5,458 nucleotides of DNA from an uncultured Chlorobiales bacterium (GTDB taxonomy: Bacteria > Bacteroidota > Chlorobiia > Chlorobiales > Chlorobiaceae), in the NCBI GenBank assembly GCA_903901395.1, contig CAIUQW010000385.1:1-5458 (forward strand), given 5' to 3'. The position numbers and the translations under genes were made by a program. The notes under the pieces are model-generated. The model did no database searches and was not told the origin of the DNA. It saw only the letters and a list, made by a program, of their open reading frames with translations. Positions within the stretch are counted from its first letter, which is position 1; each line of letters opens with the position of its first letter. Shown here in pieces: positions 1-5,329 of the stretch.

Positions 1-2
1 GG

Positions 3-215
3 CTGATCGAGCCATCCGTCGTGAACCAGCGCCTCGGGCTGAAGATCGATCCGAAACCGGACAGGCTGCTGAGAGTTTTGCTCTGCTTCACACCGTCCGA
101 GAAACCGGTAAAGATCGAAGCTCCGAAACTCGCAAAATTCCACAGACACGGGTTCACCGTGGTCGAATGGGGTGGCATCCTCGACGATGGCCGCGCGGCT
201 CGCGAAGTGCGCTGA
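3..215 (+). CDS. C-terminal end of an unrecognised protein (5' truncated by window edge)
   Basis: The reading frame is open from the left edge (codons from position 3) to a TGA at 213-215, giving about 70 residues. Codons have the GC-rich third positions seen in the other genes here, so this is probably the tail of a longer real gene rather than an ORF starting at the internal GTG at 21. The visible part is basic and soluble-looking, with no membrane segment. The most distinctive stretch is HRHGFTVVEWGG, about 20 residues before the end. I do not recognise the family and assign no function. The 125 bases after it contain no clear intrinsic terminator, so read-through toward the TM2 gene is possible. 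Confidence 0.6.
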   Translation: MIEPSVVNQRLGLKIDPKPDRLLRVLLCFTPSEKPVKIEAPKLAKFHRHGFTVVEWGGILDDGRAAREVR

Positions 216-291
216 GCGGTAATTTCCCGGAGCTGTGTCAACTGCGACGGCTCCGTGGATGTTTCGGCGTCAATACAGCGGAAGGTTCGCT

Positions 292-307
292 ATATTGTGG
301 GCAATAT
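292..307. promoter_or_regulatory. Inverted repeat overlapping a possible -10 box upstream of the TM2 gene
   Basis: ATATTG-TGGG-CAATAT is a perfect 6-bp inverted repeat with a 4-base spacer. It overlaps TATATT (291-296), which could be a sigma-70-type -10 box about 45 bases before the ATG at 341. The matching -35 region (around 268-273, CGTCAA) is poor. It could be an operator or a weak transcript hairpin, or it may be chance. Confidence 0.25.
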
Positions 308-340
308 GGACAAACCGCCGAACATAACCGGACGTGAACC

Positions 341-691
341 ATGAACGAAACCACACAAAAAGGACCGAACGAAAAATATTGTTCCGAATGCGGCGCCATC
401 ATTCGGGCTAACGCTGAAATCTGCCCGAAATGCGGCGTCCGGCAGATGCCGCCGCCATTCAGCTTCAATCTCGGCCCGGTGACGCCCGGCGGTCGAAGCC
501 GGTTCGCTGCGGCAATATTCGCGATTCTGCTCGGTTCGCTCGGCATCCACAAGTTCTATCTCGGTCTGACCGGCTGGGGCATCGTCTACCTGCTCTTCTG
601 CTGGACAGGCATTCCGGCCATCGTGGGTATCATCGAAGGGGTGCTGCTCCTCGTGATGAGCGACGATGAGTTCACGCAACGCTACGGATAG
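341..691 (+). CDS. Zinc-ribbon plus TM2-domain membrane protein
   Basis: This 116-residue protein has two parts. Residues 14-31 form a treble-clef/zinc-ribbon motif with two CxxC pairs (Cys14, Cys17, Cys28, Cys31) that should bind one zinc. After a proline-rich linker (about 35-50), residues 54-106 match the TM2 family: a first hydrophobic helix, the conserved turn LGIHKFYLG, then a second hydrophobic stretch ending before an acidic tail. TM2 proteins are small inner-membrane proteins with no firmly established biochemical role, and the zinc-ribbon/TM2 fusion is common in bacteria. A TGA in the same frame lies at 335-337, so ATG341 is the first available start. No good Shine-Dalgarno sequence precedes it. 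lptB begins 53 bases downstream on the same strand, so co-transcription is possible but not shown. Confidence 0.88.
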   Translation: MNETTQKGPNEKYCSECGAIIRANAEICPKCGVRQMPPPFSFNLGPVTPGGRSRFAAAIFAILLGSLGIHKFYLGLTGWGIVYLLFCWTGIPAIVGIIEGVLLLVMSDDEFTQRYG

Positions 692-744
692 CGTTCAAAC
701 ATCGATGAGGCAAGTCTTTATTCTCAATTTCTGATGCGCATGAC

Positions 745-1479
745 ATGGGTTCGATACTGAGCTGTAAAAATCTGAAGAAAGTCTACAACAAGCGCGAGGT
801 GGTCAAAAGCTCGACCATCGAAGTGAAGCAGGGCGAAATCGTGGGGCTGCTCGGCCCGAATGGCGCGGGCAAAACCACGACGTTCTACATGATCGTCGGT
901 CTGGTGAAGCCCGATGCGGGCGAGGTGCTGCTCGACCAGGAGGTGATCACCAATCTGCCGATGTACAAACGGGCGCGGAAGGGAATCGGTTATCTGCCGC
1001 AGGAGGCGTCGGTCTTCCGGAAGCTTACGGTCGAAGAGAACATCCTCGGCGTGCTCGAATTCACCTCGCTCTCCAAGGCCGCGCGGCAGGAGAAGACCGA
1101 CCGGATGCTCGAAGACCTGAACATCGCGCACATCCGCAAAAGCATGGGCTACGCGCTCTCGGGCGGCGAACGCCGCCGGACGGAGATCGCCCGCGCTCTC
1201 GCGCTCGATCCGCGCTTCATTCTGCTCGACGAGCCGTTCGCGGGAGTCGATCCCATCGCCGTGGAGGACATTCAGCAGATCGTCGAGGGGCTGGTCAAAC
1301 GCAACATCGGCGTGCTCATCACCGACCACAACGTGCACGAAACGCTCTCGATCACCGATCACGCCTACCTGCTTTTCGACGGCAGCATCTTCATGCAGGG
1401 CACGCCAACAGAGATCGCAGAAAACGCAGAAGCCCGCAAGCTCTATCTCGGCGAAAAATTCACGCTCGACCGGTATTGA
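745..1479 (+). CDS. lptB: LPS export ABC transporter ATP-binding protein LptB
   Basis: LptB is the cytoplasmic ATPase that, with LptF/LptG, extracts lipopolysaccharide from the inner membrane and drives it across the Lpt bridge to the outer membrane. All ABC ATPase motifs are intact in the 244 residues: Walker A GPNGAGKTT (37-45), Q-loop Gln86 in YLPQEASVF, signature LSGGE (138-142), Walker B FILLDEP with catalytic Glu163, D-loop GVD (167-169) and switch His195 in ITDHNVHET. The block GGERRRTEIARAL, the phrase DEPFAGVDPIAV and the C-terminal YLGEKF are typical of LptB rather than of LivF/LivG amino-acid transporters. The length equals the family norm. ATG745 is the only start codon between the in-frame TGA at 706-708 and the conserved N-terminus, though no clear Shine-Dalgarno is visible. 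No lptA, lptC, lptF or lptG gene lies in the window. Confidence 0.95.
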   Translation: MGSILSCKNLKKVYNKREVVKSSTIEVKQGEIVGLLGPNGAGKTTTFYMIVGLVKPDAGEVLLDQEVITNLPMYKRARKGIGYLPQEASVFRKLTVEENILGVLEFTSLSKAARQEKTDRMLEDLNIAHIRKSMGYALSGGERRRTEIARALALDPRFILLDEPFAGVDPIAVEDIQQIVEGLVKRNIGVLITDHNVHETLSITDHAYLLFDGSIFMQGTPTEIAENAEARKLYLGEKFTLDRY

Positions 1480-1490
1480 ACGAGGCTCGG

Positions 1491-1512
1491 AGGCAAGAGT
1501 TTTCTTGCTTTT
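1491..1512 (+). terminator. Intrinsic terminator after lptB
   Basis: GCAAGA (1493-1498), a GTTT loop and TCTTGC (1503-1508) form a perfect 6-bp stem followed by TTTT. The stem extends slightly by A1491-T1510 and a G-T pair. It starts 12 bases after the lptB stop, in the right place and orientation. The stem is short and the T-run brief, so it may be leaky. Confidence 0.55.
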
Positions 1513-1537
1513 GACCGTTCAGTTCGTGAACTTGACC
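1511..1537. repeat. Direct TTGACC repeats flanking a small dyad in the lptB/radical SAM gap
   Basis: TTGACC occurs at 1511-1516 and again at 1532-1537, 21 bases apart, which is about two helical turns. Between them lies AGTTC-GT-GAACT (1521-1532, overlapping the second copy by one base). The arrangement is operator-like for the downstream gene, but no convincing -10 box follows, so a regulatory role is speculative. Confidence 0.2.
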
Positions 1538-1614
1538 TGACGCTGAACCGGTAACGCCCGCGCCAGGCGCCGGACGCTCTGCCCCGGCTCGCATCAACGA
1601 TCCGCAACGCTATC

Positions 1615-1620
1615 GGGGAG
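1615..1620 (+). promoter_or_regulatory. Strong ribosome binding site for the radical SAM gene
   Basis: GGGGAG, continuing into a purine-rich AGAGA run, ends 7 bases before ATG1628. It is one of the few clear Shine-Dalgarno sequences in the window and supports this start. Confidence 0.7.
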
Positions 1621-1627
1621 AGAGACC

Positions 1628-3115
1628 ATGAACATTCTGCTGCTTTATCCGGAATTTCCGGACACCTTCTGGAGCTTCAAACACGCCCTCAAATTCGTCA
1701 GGAAAAGAGCTTCCCTTCCTCCGCTCGGTCTGCTCACCGTGGCAGCGATGCTTCCGGCTGCGTGGCAGCGGCGGCTGGTTGATCTGAACGTCCGCAAGCT
1801 CCGCAACGAAGATGTGGCCTGGGCGGACATTGCGTTCATCAGCGCGATGGCCGTGCAGCAAGAGTCCGCGCGGGAAGTTATCGCCCGATGCAAGGCCGCA
1901 GGATTGCCGGTTGTCGCCGGAGGGCCGCTTTTCACCACCGGTTACGCGGAGTTTCCCGATGTCGATTACTTCGTCTTGAACGAGGCGGAAGTCACCCTGC
2001 CGCGCTTCATCGCCGATCTCGAAAACGGCGCTCCGTCACGATACTACACTGCCGATGAGTTCCCGGCGTTAAGCCGGACGCCGGTGCCGGAATGGGAGCT
2101 GCTCGACATGAAGCACTACGCCTCGATGGCGATCCAGTTCTCGCGCGGCTGCCCGTATCGCTGCGACTTCTGCAACGTCACGGCGCTCTTCGGCCACAAA
2201 ATCCGCACAAAGTCCAGCGCGCAGATCATCGCCGAACTTGAGGGACTGCGAAAGCGCGGCTGGCACGACAGCGTCTTTTTCGTGGACGACAACTTCATCG
2301 CCCATCGCGCCTACCTGAAAAACGAGCTGCTTCCGGCGCTGATCGAGTGGCGGAACGCCAACAAGGTGACGACGAAGTTCTACACGGAGTGCTCGATCAA
2401 CCTGGCCGATGACGCCGGGCTGATGCATCTGATGGTGGCGGCTGGCTTCAACCAGGTCTTCATCGGCATCGAAACGCCGGAAGACGCGGCCCTGCAAGCC
2501 TGCGGCAAGCAGCACAACACCTCGCGCGACATGCTCGACAACGTCCGCCGGATCCAGCACGCGGGCCTCGAAGTACAGGGCGGCTTCATCGTCGGCTTCG
2601 ACACCGACACACCCTCAATCTTCCAGAAGCAGATCGACTTCATCCAGAAAAGCGGCATCGTCACCGCGATGGTCGGCATTCTGCAGGCGCTGCCCGGCAC
2701 GAAGCTCTACGAGCGGCTGAGCAGCGAAGGCCGCCTGCTCCCCCATTCGAGCGGCGACAACGCCGACAGCAACACCAACATCGTGCCGAAGATGGACGCC
2801 GAGCTGCTGCGCAAAGGCTACCGGGAGATGATGAACCACCTCTACGCGCCCAAACACTACTACGAGCGCATCCGCACGCTCCTGAAGGAGTATCAGGCGC
2901 CGCAACTGAAACGGCGCTTCAGAATCGGGCAGTTCATGGCGTTCGCGCGTTCGACGGTGATGCTCGGCGTCATCGGGCGGGAGCGTTTCCAGTACTGGCG
3001 GATGCTTGGATGGACGGTCGTCAACCGCCAACAGGCGCTGCCGCTGGCCGTAACACTCGCTATTTACGGTCACCACTTCCGGAAAGTCTGCGCCCTGCAT
3101 CTGAAGGAGCGGTAA
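1628..3115 (+). CDS. B12-binding radical SAM methyltransferase, BchQ/BchR/HpnP type
   Basis: This 495-residue protein has a cobalamin-binding-like N-terminal domain (about 1-140; MNILLLYPEFPD start, VAGGP at 96-100) without the DxHxxG histidine motif, as in BchE-like enzymes. A radical SAM barrel follows, with the cluster ligands Cys175, Cys179 and Cys182 in RGCPYRCDFC. GIETPED (280-286), GGFIVGFD (318-325) and LQALPGTKLYERL (352-364) fit SAM-binding and barrel elements. The basic C-terminus (about 400-495) resembles the DUF4070-type extension. Proteins with this architecture include the bacteriochlorophyll C-8/C-12 side-chain methylases BchQ and BchR of green sulfur bacteria and the hopanoid methylase HpnP. 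In a Chlorobi-like genome a chlorosome bacteriochlorophyll methylase, perhaps BchQ, is the best guess. I cannot separate the paralogues by eye, so no symbol is given. Family assignment is strong, substrate assignment weak. Its 3' end carries a Shine-Dalgarno for a following small ORF. Confidence 0.85.
   Translation: MNILLLYPEFPDTFWSFKHALKFVRKRASLPPLGLLTVAAMLPAAWQRRLVDLNVRKLRNEDVAWADIAFISAMAVQQESAREVIARCKAAGLPVVAGGPLFTTGYAEFPDVDYFVLNEAEVTLPRFIADLENGAPSRYYTADEFPALSRTPVPEWELLDMKHYASMAIQFSRGCPYRCDFCNVTALFGHKIRTKSSAQIIAELEGLRKRGWHDSVFFVDDNFIAHRAYLKNELLPALIEWRNANKVTTKFYTECSINLADDAGLMHLMVAAGFNQVFIGIETPEDAALQACGKQHNTSRDMLDNVRRIQHAGLEVQGGFIVGFDTDTPSIFQKQIDFIQKSGIVTAMVGILQALPGTKLYERLSSEGRLLPHSSGDNADSNTNIVPKMDAELLRKGYREMMNHLYAPKHYYERIRTLLKEYQAPQLKRRFRIGQFMAFARSTVMLGVIGRERFQYWRMLGWTVVNRQQALPLAVTLAIYGHHFRKVCALHLKER
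3104..3109 (+). promoter_or_regulatory. Shine-Dalgarno inside the radical SAM 3' end, for the small ORF
   Basis: AAGGAG lies within the last codons of the upstream gene and is followed by ATG at 3117 after a 7-base spacer. The upstream stop (3113-3115) falls between them. This is the classic layout for translational coupling and is the main support for the small ORF. Confidence 0.5.
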
Positions 3116-3116
3116 A

Positions 3117-3269
3117 ATGGACTGTCGTGAATCTCAGAGCGTCAAGAATTTGTATGTTCAAACAATAAAGAGTAATATCAGATTTCTGGACAAAGGTTGG
3201 GCCAGAGGCTTTCAAGTGATTTGTGCTTTTGATTATTTGGCAGCTTTTCTCTACATCTCAAAGCACTAA
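3117..3269 (+). CDS. Candidate 50-residue small protein, coupled to the radical SAM gene
   Basis: An ORF of 50 codons begins one base after the radical SAM stop and ends with TAA at 3267-3269. A near-consensus AAGGAG sits 7 bases before the ATG. The predicted product has a charged, serine-containing N-terminal half (MDCRESQSVKN) and a hydrophobic C-terminal half (residues 32-47, FQVICAFDYLAAFLYI) ending in SKH. This could be a membrane-associating helix, although Asp39 interrupts it. I do not recognise a family. The DNA is clearly AT-richer than neighbouring genes and lacks their GC-rich third positions, which argues either for recent or foreign origin or for untranslated leader of the RRM gene. 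Long chance ORFs are easier to get in one short stretch than the start context suggests, so the call is tentative. Confidence 0.4.
   Translation: MDCRESQSVKNLYVQTIKSNIRFLDKGWARGFQVICAFDYLAAFLYISKH
3150..3178 (+). promoter_or_regulatory. Possible sigma-70-like promoter for the RRM gene
   Basis: TTGTAT (3150-3155) and TAATAT (3173-3178) are separated by 17 bases. The match is three of six to the -35 consensus and four of six to the -10. Transcription from here would give a leader of roughly 100 bases before the RRM start. The site lies inside the candidate small ORF. The support is only moderate because the whole stretch is AT-rich. Confidence 0.35.
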
Positions 3270-3284
3270 GACCTTGAAATAACC

Positions 3285-3557
3285 ATGAACATTTACATCG
3301 GCAATCTCGATTACGGCATCACTGAATCTGACCTCAGCAAAACGTTCGGTGAGTTCGGAACCGTTTCCAAATCAAACGTCATTATCGATAAATTCACGGG
3401 CCGCTCGAAAGGGTTTGGCTTTGTTGAAATGCCCAACAGCGCTGAAGCCAACGAGGCAATCGCCAAACTGAATGAGAGCGACCTGAACGGCAGAAAAATC
3501 AGGGTAAACGAAGCCAAACCGCGCGAAGACCGCCCGGCTTCCCGCCCGAGGTACTGA
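3285..3557 (+). CDS. Small RRM-domain RNA-binding protein
   Basis: The 90-residue product is a single RNA recognition motif with a short basic tail. RNP2 is IYIGNL (residues 3-8) and RNP1 is KGFGFVEM (42-49), both carrying the aromatic residues that stack on RNA bases (Tyr4, Phe44, Phe46). The fold order is complete, including the last strand near GRKIRVNEAKP. The tail (EDRPASRPRY) is arginine/proline-rich. Bacterial proteins of this size and design, best known from cyanobacteria as Rbp proteins, bind single-stranded RNA and several are cold-induced. The specific targets here are unknown. ATG285 of the leader numbering, i.e. position 3285, is fixed because an in-frame TAA lies at 3267-3269 and no other start codon intervenes. 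No clear Shine-Dalgarno is seen. A strong terminator follows, so the gene is probably the end of its transcript. Confidence 0.93.
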   Translation: MNIYIGNLDYGITESDLSKTFGEFGTVSKSNVIIDKFTGRSKGFGFVEMPNSAEANEAIAKLNESDLNGRKIRVNEAKPREDRPASRPRY

Positions 3558-3585
3558 ACCTGTTCCAAAGACAGACAGTCCGAGT

Positions 3586-3617
3586 AAAGCCGCAGCACAA
3601 AACTGCGGCTTTTTTTT
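3586..3617 (+). terminator. Strong intrinsic terminator after the RRM gene
   Basis: AAAGCCGCAG (3586-3595), a 7-base loop CACAAAA and CTGCGGCTTT (3603-3612) form a 10-bp perfect stem with a GC-rich core. It runs into eight consecutive T residues (3610-3617). It is a textbook rho-independent terminator 28 bases after the RRM stop and isolates the HD gene from upstream transcription. Confidence 0.93.
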
Positions 3618-3627
3618 GTCCACTCTG

Positions 3628-3656
3628 TTCTCCGCCGTGGATTCGCTGTGTATCTT
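3628..3656 (+). promoter_or_regulatory. Weak candidate promoter for the HD gene
   Basis: A promoter is expected between the terminator ending at 3617 and the ATG at 3686. The best pair seen is TTCTCC (3628-3633) and TATCTT (3651-3656) with a 17-base spacer, about 30 bases before the start codon. The -35 match is poor, so this is a positional guess. Confidence 0.22.
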
Positions 3657-3685
3657 CAAAAGCATCCGACAACAAACGCACTCCC

Positions 3686-5098
3686 ATGATCGCCGAGCCG
3701 TTTCTGTTCCGCTCCGAAGGCGGGTTCATCCGCATTCCCATCTGGGGCCACATTCCGCTGAGCGCGCCGCTCAAGAAAATTCTCGCGCATCCGTCGTTCC
3801 TGCGGCTCAAGGGCATCCGGCAGCTCTCGTTCGCGCAGCAGGTCTATCCCGGCGCGAACCATACCCGCTTCGAGCACTCGATTGGCGTCTATCACCTCAT
3901 GAAGATGATTCTGCAGCGGATGGTGAGCAATCCGCTAGCGCAGGAGTTGCAGGACGAGCGGTTGCAGTTCGACGACGAGACCTGCCGCACGCTGCTCGCC
4001 ACCTGCCTGTTGCACGACATCGGGCACTATCCGCACGCGCACGTGCTGGAGGAGATCGCTCCGGCGGGCGATAACGCTGCGGTGTTCGCGCATCACGAGT
4101 CGCTCACCGCAGAGTTCCTGAACGAGAAACACCACGGAATGCCCTCCATCGCGGCGATTCTGCGCGACGACTGGCAGGTCGATCCCGACGTCGTGACGGA
4201 GATCATCGCCGGAAAAACGGCGCACCGGCTCGGCAAGCTGGTCAGCGGCACGCTCGACCCCGACAAGATGGACTACCTCATGCGCGACGCGCACCACTGC
4301 AACATTCCATACGGCAGCATCGACATCGAGCGGCTCATCGAGTCCTTTGTGCCCGACCCGGAGCGCCAGCGGCTCGCTATCACTGAAAAAGGGATCGCGC
4401 CACTCGAAAGCCTGCTTTTCGCCAAGTACATGATGATGCGCAACGTCTACTGGCACCACACGAGCCGCACCTTCGCGGCGATGCTCCGGCGGCTGTTGCA
4501 GGATGTTGCCGATGATGGCCGCCTGCCCGCCGCGCCGTTGCGCGAGCTTTTCTACTTCAACTCTGACGACCGGGTGCTTTACGAACTCGAACGCCTGATC
4601 CGCCACCTCGCTCTGCCCTCTTCCGAGCTGCTCGACGCGATCCAGGAGCGCCGCGTCTATAAACGGGCGCTGACCATCCGCCCATACGTGGGCGAGGAAA
4701 TGGAGGTCGATCCGGTCTGGTTCGCCTACAGCTCGGATCACCGGCGACGCAAGGAGAAGGAGCAGGAAATCTGCGATCTGGTCGGCAGGAAAACCGGACG
4801 GCGACTCGCGGGCCACGAGGTGCTCATCGACGCGCCCGCCGCGAAGGATGTGTTCGACTACGACGACTTCCGCGAACTGCGCGTCTGGCCGACCAAAAGC
4901 GAGCACCGCCACATGGCGCAACCGGCGGACGCCAGCGGCTACGTGCGGTTCGACGACTTCCGCGAATCAGTGTTCCGCTCAGACTTCATCCTCTCCTTCG
5001 AGCGCTACACCAAGAAGTTCCGCGTCCTCTGCCGCCCCGACCTCGCCGAAACGCTCTCCGGTCTCGAAGAAGAGGTGGTGGAGATTTTGCGGGGATGA
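3686..5098 (+). CDS. HD-domain phosphohydrolase, SAMHD1/YwfO-like (COG1078 type)
   Basis: The 470-residue protein has the metal-binding histidine/aspartate set of HD hydrolases: His64 in TRFEHSIGV (60-68), His110-Asp111 in LLHDIGHYPHAH (108-119) with His114 and His117, HHES (136-139), and DPDKMDYLMRD (191-201), whose Asp196 is the likely last metal ligand. The opening phrase, with LKGIRQLSFAQQVYPGANHTRFEHS split over 41-65, is characteristic of the SAMHD1/EF1143/YwfO group. Characterised members hydrolyse dNTPs or related nucleotides. The exact substrate here cannot be read from sequence. The C-terminal half (about 215-470) is the helical and mixed region that usually mediates oligomerisation. 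The catalytic set looks complete. ATG3686 is chosen because the frame shows no other start codon in the bases just upstream and the conserved N-terminus begins there. No Shine-Dalgarno is evident. The gene appears to be a single-gene unit. Confidence 0.9.
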   Translation: MIAEPFLFRSEGGFIRIPIWGHIPLSAPLKKILAHPSFLRLKGIRQLSFAQQVYPGANHTRFEHSIGVYHLMKMILQRMVSNPLAQELQDERLQFDDETCRTLLATCLLHDIGHYPHAHVLEEIAPAGDNAAVFAHHESLTAEFLNEKHHGMPSIAAILRDDWQVDPDVVTEIIAGKTAHRLGKLVSGTLDPDKMDYLMRDAHHCNIPYGSIDIERLIESFVPDPERQRLAITEKGIAPLESLLFAKYMMMRNVYWHHTSRTFAAMLRRLLQDVADDGRLPAAPLRELFYFNSDDRVLYELERLIRHLALPSSELLDAIQERRVYKRALTIRPYVGEEMEVDPVWFAYSSDHRRRKEKEQEICDLVGRKTGRRLAGHEVLIDAPAAKDVFDYDDFRELRVWPTKSEHRHMAQPADASGYVRFDDFRESVFRSDFILSFERYTKKFRVLCRPDLAETLSGLEEEVVEILRG

Positions 5099-5152
5099 AT
5101 CTCTTATTACTCCGGCAACAATAATTCGCAATCTTCCCTAAAAGAAGAGATT

Positions 5153-5170
5153 GGGCTAAAGCCCTTATTT
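5153..5170. terminator. Palindrome GGGCTAAAGCCC with T-rich tail; possible HD-gene terminator
   Basis: GGGCT-AA-AGCCC (5153-5164) is a short perfect hairpin followed by TTATTTATTTTT on the plus strand. It lies 55 bases after the HD stop and could end its transcript, although the T-run is interrupted. It is also an internal part of the inverted-repeat element, and this motif resembles palindromes I associate with Chlorobi/Bacteroidetes intergenic repeats. Confidence 0.4.
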
Positions 5171-5190
5171 ATTTTTGGTTATCCATAAAC

Positions 5191-5210
5191 CCCCGGACTG
5201 AAGTCCGGGG
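5191..5210. repeat. Strong 9-bp-stem palindrome inside the element
   Basis: CCCCGGACTGAAGTCCGGGG is a perfect inverted repeat with 9-bp arms around GA. A hairpin would form equally on either strand. It is not followed by a T-run, so it is more likely a repeat-element hairpin or an mRNA 3'-end stabiliser than a terminator. Confidence 0.6.
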
Positions 5211-5305
5211 CAATTGTTAAGACTTTTAATCGCCGGAGTAATAAAAGGACGGGCAGGGAGGGACGATTCCGAGGCTGATGCAAAAAAACCGGTCTTTTAC
5301 ATTCA

Positions 5306-5323
5306 GGAGGGTTTCAACCCTCC
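5306..5323. repeat. Palindrome beside the IS terminus
   Basis: GGAGGGTT-TC-AACCCTCC is a perfect 8-bp-arm inverted repeat ending six bases before the inferred IS end. A small dyad GGACA-T-TGTCC (5324-5334) straddles the junction. It may be another dispersed intergenic hairpin that served as the insertion target. Confidence 0.45.
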
Positions 5324-5329
5324 GGACAT

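Larger units (their letters stand above)
5101..5247. repeat. Inverted-repeat-bounded 147-bp element with internal palindromes (MITE/REP-like)
   Basis: The ends are 5101-5116 (CTCTTATTACTCCGGC) and 5232-5247 (GCCGGAGTAATAAAAG). They are inverted copies over 16 bases with one mismatch, including a perfect 13-bp core (5104-5116 with 5232-5244). The interior is AT-rich, has no ORF of note and contains two strong palindromes listed separately, plus a weaker imperfect one (AATCTTC at 5130 with GAAGAGATT at 5144). The element starts two bases after the HD stop codon. The terminal inverted repeats and lack of coding suggest a non-autonomous mobile element or a REP/BIME-type intergenic repeat. No clear target duplication is visible. 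Confidence 0.55.

Noticed and set aside
724..1362. 212-codon minus-strand ORF opposite lptB
   Set aside because: Shadow of lptB: low-complexity His/Asp/Arg/Val-rich translation with no family features.
1560..1570. GCGCC-A-GGCGC dyad between lptB and the radical SAM gene
   Set aside because: A one-base loop cannot form a hairpin, and such short GC dyads are common at this composition.
2069..2560. Minus-strand ORFs within the radical SAM gene
   Set aside because: The plus-strand frame carries the full radical SAM motifs; these are antisense by-products.
3616..4074. 152-codon plus-strand ORF overlapping the HD gene start
   Set aside because: It begins in the terminator T-run and reads the HD gene out of frame. 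The arginine/alanine-rich translation is typical of a shadow frame.
3935..4921. 328-codon minus-strand ORF opposite the HD gene
   Set aside because: It is antisense to a clear HD-domain protein with intact motifs. Long antisense frames are expected in GC-rich genes, and its translation shows no recognisable motif.
5153..5323. Series of palindromes considered as a CRISPR array
   Set aside because: The three palindromes differ in sequence and are irregularly spaced, with no repeated unit and no spacers of even length.
5231..5329. Possible minus-strand coding remnant between the IS and the repeat element
   Set aside because: The longest readable frame is only about 25 codons, with no start or ribosome binding site and no recognisable motif.
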